The notes beneath the pieces were generated by a model. The model had not been told where the DNA came from. It was given only the letters and a program-made list of their open reading frames with translations, and searched no databases. 64,000 bases of DNA from Salvelinus alpinus (lineage: Eukaryota; Chordata; Actinopteri; Salmoniformes; Salmonidae): the NCBI RefSeq assembly GCF_045679555.1, contig NC_092098.1:20428038-20492037 (forward strand). Direction: 5' to 3'. The position numbers and the translations under genes are program-made. Positions 1 through 13,100 of the stretch are shown here, in pieces (position 1 is the stretch's first letter; every line of letters starts with the position of its first letter).

Positions 1-430
1 CAGAGGCAGATGTCGTTAGTTGTCTCTGATTGAGAATCATACTTAGGTAGCCTTTTTTCACCTGTGTTTCGTGGGTGCTTATTTTCTGTCTTTGTGTATG
101 TCACCAGACAGGACTGTTTCGTTTAATTCTCGTTTATCGTTAGTTTTGCTGTTTTGTTCGAGTTTCGTTTTCATTAAAAGGCATAATGAATACTTACCAC
201 GCTGCACCTTGGTCCTCCGATCCTTACTACTCCTCCTCGTCAGAGGAGGAGGAAGACAGCCGTTACAGAAGCACCCACCAACAAAGGACCAAGCAGCGTG
301 GTAACGGGCAGCAGCAGCGATCGCAGGACTCCTGGACTTGGGTGGAGATTCTGGACGGAGAAGGACCCTGAGCACAGGCTGGAGAATATCGCCGCCCCAA
401 GGCTGAGCTGGAGGCAGCGATAAAACCAAT
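1..430. repeat. Unclassified dispersed repeat, truncated at window edge
   Basis: The sequence looks like a high-copy salmonid dispersed repeat that I recall only in outline; it may be related to LTR-type elements. It is cut by the window edge and contains only short frames. Family and age cannot be settled from the window. Confidence 0.3.
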
Positions 431-522
431 TATTTTTGTCATTGCATTTATGGCAGTGTAAGTATTTATTTCATACAGTATATTAAGCATTCATCAGTTA
501 AATTAGACATTGAACTTGAACC

Positions 523-627
523 CTGTAACACATATGGAATCATGTAGTAACCAAAAAAGTGTTAAACAAATCAAAATGTATTTTATATTTGAGATTCTTC
601 AAAGTAGCCACCCTTTGCCTGGATGAC
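523..627 (-). mobile_element. Fragment of Tc1-like family B
   Basis: This piece matches the block at 9130-9235 of the larger family B element in the ARAP intron: ACACATATGGAATCA, then AGTAACCAAAAAA, then the block GATTCTTCAAAGTAGCCACC. It abuts another Tc1 fragment at about 630. Confidence 0.7.
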
Positions 628-634
628 AGGCAAA

Positions 635-1520
<886 letters not shown>

Positions 1521-2927
1521 ATATGTGTTGTATAGGTGAGGCCAATTTGCATATATTCACATTTATTCCTCTGGGTACACATGTGGAACTGCATGAAAAC
1601 CATTTTGAAATGTTTATCTCAATGTCACACATTAGCCCCATTGTTTATAGAAAGGCCCATATCTCTAAATGGTTTAGTGAAAATCATGTGCATGATAAAA
1701 ATAAACCAACTACCCCTGAATGAGAGCTGACTAGCAGAGAGTTAATACAAATATTCACTTGAGCAATAAGCAATTTATTGACATGACCAAACATGAGATT
1801 TATACAAGCAATACAAATTATTATAAAAGCTGAGAAAAAACATTTATAAAATGTTTCTTCATCTACCGGTATTACATTTAACTGTCTCTCTATTCTGGAC
1901 AGTACTTTGTTATGAGTGGAAACTGAGTGGAATACGTCAGTATTGTAACGGAAATGGTTAGCATGCCATTAGATAAACACCTCACTCTTATTTTGTCCTT
2001 CAGAAAGCCTTTAAAGATTCATGACACCAGAACACCACCAGAGAGATCTATTCCTTCTTTGGTTTCTAATCTAGCTCCATGATGGACCACTGAAAAAGTT
2101 ATTCTAAAACATTTTGTACCAGCAATTGGCATGCAGAGCTTCCACTTCCATTAAACATAGAGACATTTTTAAATCAATGTCAGGTAATTAAATGATAGAC
2201 CAGTCAGCAAGATCTAAATGTCTGCAGGATGGGGAAGTGAGAAAAGTTGCTCTAAAATCTAAGATTCCATAATGAACGTAGCATTTGTGTGTCAAGTATG
2301 AGCAGGTTATGGTAACGTTGAAGCTTAATGGGGGTGGTGATGTAAGAACTGGGGGTGAATGGGAGTGCATGGTTGTTACCAGGGGTGACTGAGCCACTTT
2401 ACCAGCCCTGAGTTCCTAATGTAAAGCCATTACCCACACAGCCTCACATCTAATGACATACAGCTGAAAAATAAAAGGATATTAGAAAGCCTTTTTATTG
2501 AGCGAGAGGCACTTAGCCCCACAAGAGCACCAATAAAACTTTATGGGCGATTGAGAATGGTGGTGGTTGGGGGGCGGGGGGGGGGGGGGGGGGGGGGGTT
2601 TAAATGTGCTGTAGCAACATGCCAGAGACCCAGTCTTAAACCCTTTAAGGTACATTAACATTACAATATAACCTAAGAGAATAATAATATAATGACTACC
2701 TAGTACAGTGTTTTAGGAGAGCCATATTTCCACACATAGACATATCAAAGGCTAACACAAACAATTTGCCAACAGAGATCTAGGGTGTGCCAATAATCTA
2801 ATTTTGTGTTTCTATGATGATACAGCTCTGAAGGAGAAATCCTCAAAAACTATCTGACAGCCCTTTTATTTCTGAGCATCTTCTACAGTAGGACTGGATA
2901 TATTAAATTGTCAATGCTTTGGCTTTT
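1521..2927. other. Intergenic, no gene seen
   Basis: No convincing exon, tRNA or conserved frame was found. The only clear features are a short G homopolymer at about 2577-2599 and AT-rich unique-looking sequence. It lies beyond the 3' end of the ARAP-like gene and may include part of its 3' UTR. Confidence 0.4.
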
Positions 2928-3165
2928 TATTTTATTTTATTATTTCACCTTTTATTTAACCAGGTAGGACAGTTGAGAACAATTTCTCATTTACAACTGC
3001 AACCTGGTCAAGATAAAGCAGTGCGACAAAAACAACAACACAGAGTTACACATAAACAAACGTACAGTCAATAACACAATAGAAAAATCAACCAAACAAG
3101 TCAAACAGGATTTAAAGTGCCAAAGCATCCTGACTTCAGACATCAAAGGAATGGTAGGATCATGA
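2928..3165. repeat. Dispersed fish repeat (TTTATTTAACCAGGTAG type)
   Basis: This starts with a TTATTTCACCTTTTATTTAA-type block and continues with GTTGAGAACAATTTCTCATT and ACTGCAACCTGG, a combination I recall as a common teleost interspersed repeat. It has no coding capacity. Class (SINE, LINE tail or DNA element) is not decided. Confidence 0.5.
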
Positions 3166-3788
3166 TTTTAAGAAATATAAAAACTATAGACATTGTATTC
3201 AAAAGACACAGTTTAAATGTTGAATGACATACAATGATATCAACATTGCTTAATCACAATAAGGTATTCAGATAACAATTCATAATCAGCCTAGAGAAAG
3301 AGAAACCTCTTGGGGATCGACCAGCCAGGCACTGGACAACAGCAACAAGATCAGTCTTCTTTCCCTGCTCTGGCTGCTCTAAGGGCGGTGTCTAGCTAGC
3401 CTTCCCTCAGATTCATTTTTATGTTAAGGTACTGTTAAAAGATTTGTCAATTAATGAAAGTGATATAAACTGCACATCACTGTAATGCAACAAGCTGTGG
3501 TCTTGAGTAATGACAGGGTTGAAATCCTGCTCTCCAATAATTACTGACCACCACTGTTACCATAATAACATGAACAGAATGCTCTGTGTCTAAACTTAGA
3601 TGGCTTTACGACTGCAGCTCTCCAACCTTGTCATTATGTCCCAATCAAAGGGAACTTCAAAGTCAACATGGCGGTTAGATTATTCTTCTCACGTGCCTCT
3701 AATATTTTTGTTTGAGTTTGTTGTTGTAGTGTAGTTCTATACTGCCTCCCCTACTATTACCCTCAGGCCTGTATGTTTTCATTTCAAT

Positions 3789-3981
3789 ATACTGTAAAAT
3801 GAAACTGTCTCTGCTCTTGCTGGGTATAATGGGTGTGGGTGAGGGCTATACTGTAGAATGAAACTGTCTCTGCTCTTGCTGGGTATAATGGGTATGGGTG
3901 AGGGCTATACTGTAGAATGAAACTGTCTCTGCTCTTGCTGGGTATAATGGGTGTGGGTGAGGGCTATACTGTAACTGTGGG
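3789..3981. repeat. Minisatellite, 59-bp unit, about 3.3 copies
   Basis: Three near-identical 59-base units start at 3789, 3848 and 3907, each with ATACTGTA, then ATGAAACTGTCTCTGCTC, ending GTGAGGGCT; a partial fourth unit follows. Units differ at one or two bases, so the array is young. It lies about 180 bases beyond the ARAP stop and may be in its 3' UTR. Confidence 0.9.
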
Positions 3982-4159
3982 TTATAAATAGGGTCAAATC
4001 AACCATTATAACAGAGAAAGACATACTTTGTGGTTATTAACTTAAAATAAAAACTTGTTTAAAAATAGTTTTGAGAAGAATTGAAGATGCGAAAAAGTAT
4101 CTGGAAGATACTTCTGGGATGGAAAACCAGGATTAGGTTATTTCCCCTTCTGCCTCAGA

Positions 4160-7100
4160 TCAGGAATCTGGCCTGGAAGCTGCAGGCCACAGGTCACTAT
4201 TGTGCTATATGAAAAAAGAAAATGAAAAAAAGAAATCAAATAAAGAGCTGAGGAAAGTAGAATATGTTGTAGTGCACACAAAAGGACACTACCTGGAGGT
4301 TCATAAAAGTGGCCAGCCACTCGATCAATTCGTTCTTTGATTCACAGCACAGGTACCTAAGAAGATTGCGAGAGGGAAGACGGAGGGGGTGAGAGAGAGA
4401 GAGGCTATACCTTTACCATGATCCTCAGTGCACTAGTCACTACGTTTTACCTATCTTTAGTTGCTACTAAAGATACTCACCACTGCTGTTTGTCTCGTTC
4501 TGCCTGCTCACACACTACAGTCATCCCCCAGCTAGAAGAGGAGGAAACTTACATGATATGGACAGCTGATATGGAACAACAAATAGCCAAATGGCTAAGA
4601 AAATAGACCAGTAGTCATTGGAGGGTTGCTGGTTGACTCTCACCATGATGGTGGCTGTAGCCTCTTCTTGATGCCATAGTAGACTTTCAGAGCATGGACT
4701 TGACATTCCCTCTCAGGCTGAGTACTCTAGTAAAGAGTAATGATGGACAATTGTAGCTATACTGGCACATACTGTAGGTACTTCATACAGTCACAGAATA
4801 GGCCAACACATCCTCCTTCCTTCCTCTATTACCTTTACTTCTTTGTAGAGCCTGAGAGAGGTGCCATCGAGTACACAGAGGCGTCTGCTGAAGGTTCTCT
4901 TCCCCCTTTGACCCTTCTCATCCCTGAACTTAATCATGCTGTTTCTGGACACGTCTACCATGCCAGCTGTGAGAGGGGACATCCAACTCTAATTCACTTC
5001 ACTCAACCATATCATTAATGAACATATTGCCTTCCCCCTTCCCTCCCTTCAGATTCCTTTTCTGTTGTCAATACTATTCTTTACAGAAAGTATCTACAAT
5101 ATGTAATTTATTCAAAAGTGCTCTTGACTGGGCTGGAATAATAATATATACACCGGTAATCATGCATTTACCTATGTAGATTAACATGGCATCCATGTAG
5201 CAGTTCCTCTTGACCACCAGGTGACAGTCTTTACCCAGAGAGAAATAGATGGCCAGCGCTCGTTCCTGGTAGTGCAATGGACGCTCTGTTGGGGGAATCA
5301 GAGAAGACATATCGCATTTTACCACTAGTTTGCAGTTGAGCATTAGCGTTCATCGTCAATATAAAGATATCACACTTCATTAACAACAGCTGTCCTACTT
5401 CAGCTTATACATTTAAAAAGGGACTTGGCAACTGTAACTGAGGTGTTCTAAACCATTACCCATCTCCTGGTTGTCGTTGACCAGGAAGCAGCTCCAATAC
5501 TCCCCCTGTTGTGTAGGGATGTTCCCGCGTCTCAGGACCTCACACACTAGCTCCTCAGCACTCACTGCCTGGGAGATCTGAGGGAGAAGAACAGGCAGGG
5601 TTAGCGTTAGGAGCGGGTAGGGTTAGCGTTAGGAGCGGGTAGGGTTAGCGTTAGGAGCGGGCAGTGTTAGGAGCGGGCAGGGTTAGCGTTAGGAGCGGGA
5701 AGGTTTAGCGTTAGGAGCAAGCAAGGGAACTTATATGATCATCTGGGCACAAAGCATTGCAGAAGAACACCCCATACTGTCGCATTTGGATTCTAAGGTG
5801 AAAGGTGAGAGTGCACATGGAGCTGACCTGAACCAGCAGCTCAGAGCCCTCCTCCTTCCTCTCCAGGTAAACCCCACAGATGGTGAGAGGTGAGGGGGTC
5901 CCCTACAGAACAGAATGAAGAGAGACACATCAGGCCAACAGCCATCCTCAATCCAGCAAATAGTAAGAGATAGACAGGTCATAGAAGGATTTAATCATTT
6001 CAGTTGGGTGGGAAACTGCTGCAAGGGGTTCTGAAAATGTCATCATGCCATAGGTGTATGCTCACCTCCTCGGTGTGTTCTTCTTGTGCTTTGATGACAT
6101 GAGAGATCATGTCCAGCTGCTTCTGAAGCTGCTCGGCATTCACCTGCCACACAGACAGACACATCCATCCAATTGATCAGAACATTTCATTTTGCTTCTT
6201 GTGACAACACAGTACATTTCCCTCCATTTATCTTCTATAAATCAGTGATGTCATCAGTGTGAGACAGACCCACTCACATTGAAGATATCCTGGTAGTTCT
6301 GGATGAGCTCCTCTACCACCTGTCCTGCGCTGTTATCAGTGCCGTCCGTCTGGAAGAGAGTGGGACCAAACACAATGGCCAGGTTGTGCATGTTCATCTG
6401 ATTCTCATCTGCAAAGCACTGGACGCTTTGGGAACAGAATCGACAGATTTGTACAAGAGATTTCTCAACAGCGATGCATGTCTTGAACTTTCAAAGACAA
6501 AGTAGTCAATTATCTATATATAAACAATAAAAATTCTACATACAGGTCAATAAAACACAACTGTCCCATATGAAAAATCATATTCTCATCAGGTTCAGTG
6601 GAAAAGAGACAAACCAGAATGAAGGGAAGAAAAAGAGAGAAAAGAGAAGAGGACAGGTGGAGAGTTGAGGCTAACCAGTAGAGGTGGTTGATGACAGCCC
6701 CCAGAGTGGCTCTGTTGACTAGGGGGAGGCTGTGGAGGAGGGCCTTGTACTGGGACACTCTCTCTCTTCTCTCACTGACAGCTGGTGGACAAAAAAGAAA
6801 AACACCTACACATTACAGCACAAAACTCCTTGTCATGGGGCTACCAATGATACGACTACCAAGACGAGCAGTGAAAAGCAGTGGTGTGGTCATTGTGGTC
6901 CACCAGTATTAGAATGAGGGTAGGCCAGACTCACTAGTGGTATGGAGCCATGGCAGAGAGGCCTGATGGCCATTGAAAACCCCCTCTCCCACTTCCCTGA
7001 GGAACCTCTTCAGGACGTTGGCCACATTATCCACCTGGCGCTCCCCTTCACTCAGACGAACCTGACGGGGGTCATGGCGGAGAGAGAACAGCAGGGCGGC

Positions 7101-10100
7101 GATCTTAGAGTTCACACCAGACCTCCGATAGATGCCCTCTGACTTCAAACCTAGAAAGGGGGAGGAAAAACCCCCATAAACAAACACATAACCACTATAT
7201 CATTAACACAGGCTTACAAAGACACTGATAGAATCAAATAATGGAGCTGGTAAGAGCACATATTTTGTTAGGTATCTGTCCCAACCGATGCCATGCTAGG
7301 TTCACTTACCATGCTGTGTGATATAGCTAATGCAGCAGTCCACGATGACAGGGACTTCTGTCTCAGTAAGCTGCTGCTGGTCCAGGGGGCCGTCTCCTCT
7401 CCCTAAGCCCTGCTGGATGCCACTCAGCCAGCCCTGGAAGTCAGGCCTCCTGTCCCCCTCCAAACGCAGCCTCCTGCCTCTGTCCACCAGCACCACAGCA
7501 GCAGCTTCTTGCTCCACGGCTGGGACAGCACATCACATTACATCACACACTGTCTACATCAATTGTCAACCAAAGTAGCTCTATTAAAAAGTTATTTATA
7601 TGTCACTAACATTCTTGGTCCACCAAAATAAAAACACTTCTCCCTCTGCAGTACTTCCTTAACCTACAGTTAGGGAAAATATTCAGACCCTTTGACTTTT
7701 TCCATATTTTATTCCATATATATATATATATTATATATTATTATATATATATATTATATTTCATATTTTCTTACGTTACAGCCTTATTCTAAATGTTTTT
7801 CTCTCAATCTACACACAATAACCCATAATGACAAAGCGAAAATCGTTATTTTTTGTTTATTTTTTAGCTAATTTATTAAAAATGGAGCTCAGATGCATTC
7901 GGTTTCCATTGATCATCCTTGAAATGTTTCTACAACTTGATAAAAGTCCACCTGTGGTAAATTAAATCGATTGGATATGATTTGGAAAGGTACACACCTG
8001 TCTATATAAGGTCCCACAGTTGACAGTGCATCTCAGAGCAAAAACCAAGCAATGAGGTCGAAGGAATTGTCCGTAGAGCTCAGAGACAGGATTGTGTCAA
8101 GGCACAGATCTGTGGAAGGGTACCAAAACATTTCTGCAGCTTTGAAGGTCCCCAAGTTTGGAACCACCAAGACTCTTCCTAGAGCTGGCCGCCCAGGCCA
8201 AACTGAGCAATCGGGGAAGAAGGGCCTTGGTCAGGGAGGTGACCAAGAAATCAATGGTCACTCTGACAGAGTCCAGAGTTCCTCTGTGGAGATGGGAGAA
8301 CCTTCCAGAAGGACAACCATCTCTGCAGCACTCCATCAATCAGGCCTTTATGATAGAGTGGCCAGACGGAAACCACCCCTCAGTAAAAGGCACATGACAG
8401 CCCGCTTGGAGTTTGCCAAAAGGCACCTAAACACTCTCAGACCATGAGAAACAACATTCTCTGGTCTGATGATACCAAGATTAAATGATTTGGCCTGAAT
8501 GCCAAGTGTCACGTCTGTAAGAAGCCTTGACCATCCCTACAGTGAAGTATGGTGGTGGAAGCATCATGCTGTGGGGATGTTTTTCAGAGGTAGGGACTGG
8601 GAAACTAGTCAGGATCGAGGGAAAGATGAATGGAGCAAAGTACAGAGAGATCCTTGATGAAAACCTGCTCCAGAGCGCTCAGGACCTCAGGCTGGGGCAA
8701 AGGTTCACCTTCCAACAGGACAACGACCCTAAGCACACAGCCAAGACAACGCAGGAGTGACTTCTCGGAATGTCCTTGAATGACTGCGCCAGATCCCGGA
8801 CTTGAACCTGATCAAACATCTCTGGAGAGATCTGAAAATAGCTGTGCACCGATGATCCCCATTCAACCTGACAGAGCTTGAGAGGATCTGCAAAGAAGAA
8901 TGGGAGAAACTCACCAAATACAGGTGTGCCAAGCTTGTAGCGTGATAACCAAGAAGACTCGAGGCTGTAATCGCTGCCAAAGGTGCTTCAGCAAAGTACT
9001 GAGTAAAGGGTCTGAATACTTACAGTACCAGTCAAAAGTTTGGACACACCTACTCACACCTACTCACTCAGGGGTTTTTCTTTATTTTCACTTTTTTCTA
9101 CATTGTAAACGAATAGTGAAGACATCAAAACTATGAAATAACACATATGGAATCACGCAGTAACCAAAAAAAGTGTCAACCCCCCCATTTCTTTAATTTT
9201 TAGATTCTTCAAAGTAGCCACCCTTTGCCTTGATGACTTTTGCACACTCTTGGCATTCTCTTAACCAGCTTCACCTGGAATGCTTTTCCAACAGTCTTGA
9301 AAGAGTTCCCACATATGCTGAGCACTTGTTGGCTGCTTTTTCTTCACTCTGCGGTCCAACTCATCCCAAACCATCTCAATTGGGTTGAGGTCGGGTGATT
9401 GTGGAGGCCAGGTCATCTGATGCAGCACTCCATCACTCTCCTTCTTGGTCAAATAGCCCTTACACAGCTTGGAGGTGTGTTGTAATCTTGAAAAAGACAT
9501 GATAGTCCCACTAAGTGTAAACCAGATGGGATGGCGCATTGCTGCAGAATGCTGTGGTAGCCATGCTGGTTAAGTGTGCCTTGAATTGTAAAAATATCAC
9601 TGACAGTGTCACCAGCAATGCACCCCCACACCTCCTTCTCCATGCTTTACAGTGGGAACCACACATGCTGAGAACATCTATTCACCTACTCCGTGTCTCA
9701 CAAAGACACGGTGGTTGGAAACAAAAATCTCAAGTTTGGACTCATCAGACCAAAGGACAGATTTCCACCAGTCTATTGTCCATTGCTCATGTTTCTTGGC
9801 CCCAGAAATCCTTTCTCCTCATTGGTGTCCTTTAGTAGTGCTTTCTTTGCAGCAATTCGACCATGAAGGCCTGATTCACGCAGTCTCCTCTGAACAGTTG
9901 ATGTTGAGATGTGTCTGTTGAACTCTGTGAAGCATTTATTTGGGCTGCAATTTCTGAGACTGGTAACTCTAATGAACTTATTCTCTGCAGCAGAGGTAAC
10001 TCTGGGTCTTCCTTTCCTATGGCAGGCCTCATGAGAGCCAATTTCAAACGACCTGCCCTCCAGGACACCTACACCACCCGATGTCACAGGAAGGCCATAA

Positions 10101-13100
10101 AGATCATCAAGGACAACAACCACCCGAGCCACTGCCTGTTCACCCCGCTATCATCCAGAAGGCGAGGTCAGTACAGGTGCATCAAAGCAGGGACCGAGAG
10201 ACTGAAAAACAGCTTCTATCTCAAGGCCATCAGACTGTTAAACAGCCACCACTAACATTGAGTGGCTGCTGCCAACATTCTGACTCAACTCCAGCCACTT
10301 TAACAATGTAAAGATTTATGGAAAAATGTATCACTAGCCACTTTAAACAATGCCACTTCATATAATGTTTACATACCCTACATTACTCATCTCATATGTA
10401 TATACTGTACTCAATACCATCTACTGCATCTTGCCTATGCCGTTCTGTACCATCACGCATTCATATATTTTTATGTACATATTCTTCATTCCTTTATACT
10501 TGTGTGTATAAGGTAGTTGTTGTGAAATTGATAGGTTAGATTACTCGTTGGTTATTACTGCATTGTCGGAACTAGAAGCACAAGCATTTCGCTACACTCA
10601 CATTAACATCTGCTAACTATGTGTATGTGACAAATAACATTTGATTTGATTTGATCATAGCGCTTCATGGTTTTTGTGACTGCACTTGAAGAAACTTTAA
10701 AAGTTCAAAGTTCTTGACATTTTCCGTATTGACTGACCTTAATGTCTTTTAAGTAATGATGGACTGTCGTTTCTCTTTGCTTACTTGAGCTGTTCTTGCC
10801 ATAATATGGACTTGGTCTTTTACCAAATAGGGCTATCTTCTGTATACCACCTGTACCTTGTCACAACACAACTGATTGGCTCAAACGCATTAGGAAGGAA
10901 AGAAATTCCACAAATTAACTTTTAACAAGGCACACCTGTTAACTGAAATGTATTCCAGGTGACTACCTCATGAAACTGGTTGAGAGAACGCCAAGAGTTT
11001 GCAAAGCTGTCATCCAGTCAAAGGGTGGCTACTTTGAAGAATCTCAAATATAAAATATATTTTGATTTGTTTAACACTTTTTTTGGTTACTACATGATTC
11101 CATATGTGTTATTTCATAGTTTTGATGTCTTTTGATGTATTTTTCAATGTAGAAAATAGTAAAATTAAAGTAAAACCCTGGAATGATTCGGTGTGTCCAA
11201 ACTTTTGACTGGTACTGTACATAAATGTGATATTTCAGTTAATTTTTTTTTTATAAATTAGCAAAAATGTCTAAAAACCAGTTTTTGCTTTGTCATTATG
11301 GGGTATTGTGTGTAGATTGATGAGGGGAAAAAACTATTCAATCCATTTTAGAATAAGGCTGTAACGTAACAAAATGTGGAAAAAGTCAAGGAGTCTGAAT
11401 ACTTTCTGAATGCACCGTATGCCCCACTGTGCCAGGTTCAGGTGTGACTCACAGAGCTCCTGTAGTTTTCGCAGGTCGATGTTATCCGCGTGGTCTTCTC
11501 CGTGGAGGAGGAGGAGCAGTCTGGAGCCCCCCAGGGAGAACCAGCCCAGGCAAGGACAATGGAAGCTCTGGCCCGCAGTGTAGCGCAGCCGGCCCACCCG
11601 CTCAAAGGACCAGCCCACCAGGTCCTCTGCTACAGGGGGGACCAGGGCCTGACACACAACAAGACAAGGCAGCAGATATACATAACTGTATAGCTATACA
11701 GTAGCTATACATAAAACTACCATTTACCAATCTATCATAATACTAATTGAAATCTAGTTTTAAAGAGGTGTGGTTACCTTGCCAATGGCCTTGATCCACT
11801 CCCTCACCGTGTCAGGGGAATCCTCTCCAAACAGGTAGACTCTCCCAGAGTCATGGTACAGCTCAAAGGAATGACCATAACTGACTCAGCAGGAAACACA
11901 AATAGAATATATACTGTACAAATATAAACATTCTTCTGAAGCTCACACTGTTTTGGATTAAAACACTATCGTGTTGTCTTACCCATGTTTCCCTTGGGGA
12001 TTGACCACCAGACAAAGGACATCACTCATCTTCATCTGTCCACTCTGGCTGGAGCTCTTCTCACTCTCATAGTAGCTGAAGTTACCTTGGTTCAAAGAGC
12101 ACCAGCGACGACTAAAATCTACATGTTCCAAAATGCTACAATTAGCTTACGGTAACTGAATTTACCGTCACTTACCAAAAAGGAATATCAAGTTCGAAAT
12201 TTGCAAGTTGCTCACTAGTTAATCTGAAATTCAGATCTAAAGCATGTCCAAACAATTCACAAAAAATGTAGTTTACAAACAGAATTTCAAGAATGACCCA
12301 CCTCCTTTAGATTTGCGCTCTGTAACTGCTCGTGTTGAGGAGGCAGTCTTGAACAGATAACCAGTGTGTGAGATGGGGAGAGCAGCCTCTAAGATTGTGT
12401 GATCTCCAGCCCTTGACCCTGGGAGCTCTGGAGAGAGAAAAAACATATAATACTGATGATGTCACCTCTAATGAACAATGACATACAACCCATACATTTG
12501 TGTTCAACACAAGTATATGATTGATGTAAAATTGCAGGCATGGATTACAGAGAATTTGATGAATGAGGCTGGTTTCATTGCTCCTACCTGTGTTGTGGTT
12601 GTGAGTGAGGAACTCCACCTGAAGTGTCTGTCCATAGTGCTGGGCAATGGAAACAGGGCTGGGCAGCTCTGGATCACCTGTATAACAGTTCACATCTGCT
12701 CCACAGAACACCAGCGACAGAGTCTCCAATACATCACCTGTCTGAATGGTGTTGCACAGAGCCTGAGAGATAGGGAGAAGGACAGAGAGGGGAGAGAGAG
12801 GAGGAAGCCAGAGAGAGAGAGTGAGAGATAGAGGGGGAGGTAGAGAGAGAATCAGGGAGCAGAGAAGACAAGTCTGAACTTTTGAGAGCAACAGATGGAG
12901 AGAGAGCAAATTAGAGAAAATCTGAGTGCCTCACTTTGTTGAGGGCTTCCTGTTGGCCAAACAGTGCATGGTAGCGGCGGTATTTCCCCTGGCAGTACTT
13001 GGCAGTAACAAAGCGCTTGCGCTCCTCACTGTCACTTGATGTACAGAGCATCTCACTTGGTGGAATGTTAGCTGCCCAGAAAAGGTTTACTTTGTCGTTA

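Larger units (their letters stand above)
7667..11417 (+). mobile_element. Outer Tc1-like transposon (family A), split by an insertion
   Basis: Ends are inverted copies of a CAGTnnnnnnAAnATTCAGAC-type Tc1 end, flanked by TA at 7665-7666 and 11418-11419. Between 7667 and 9022 lies a plus-strand transposase remnant: N-terminal helix-turn-helix from [18 protein letters not shown] at 8052, then the catalytic block [15 protein letters not shown] and [12 protein letters not shown] at 8539-8745. Several stops and frameshifts break it. Family B inserted at 9021, and the remaining end continues at 11218. Host: ARAP intron between 7519 and 11453. Confidence 0.88.

Noticed and set aside
12307-12909. A 200-codon minus-strand frame
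   Set aside because: It reads through two ARAP exons (12762-12588 and 12427-12302) and the intron between them, partly out of frame; the spliced model explains it.
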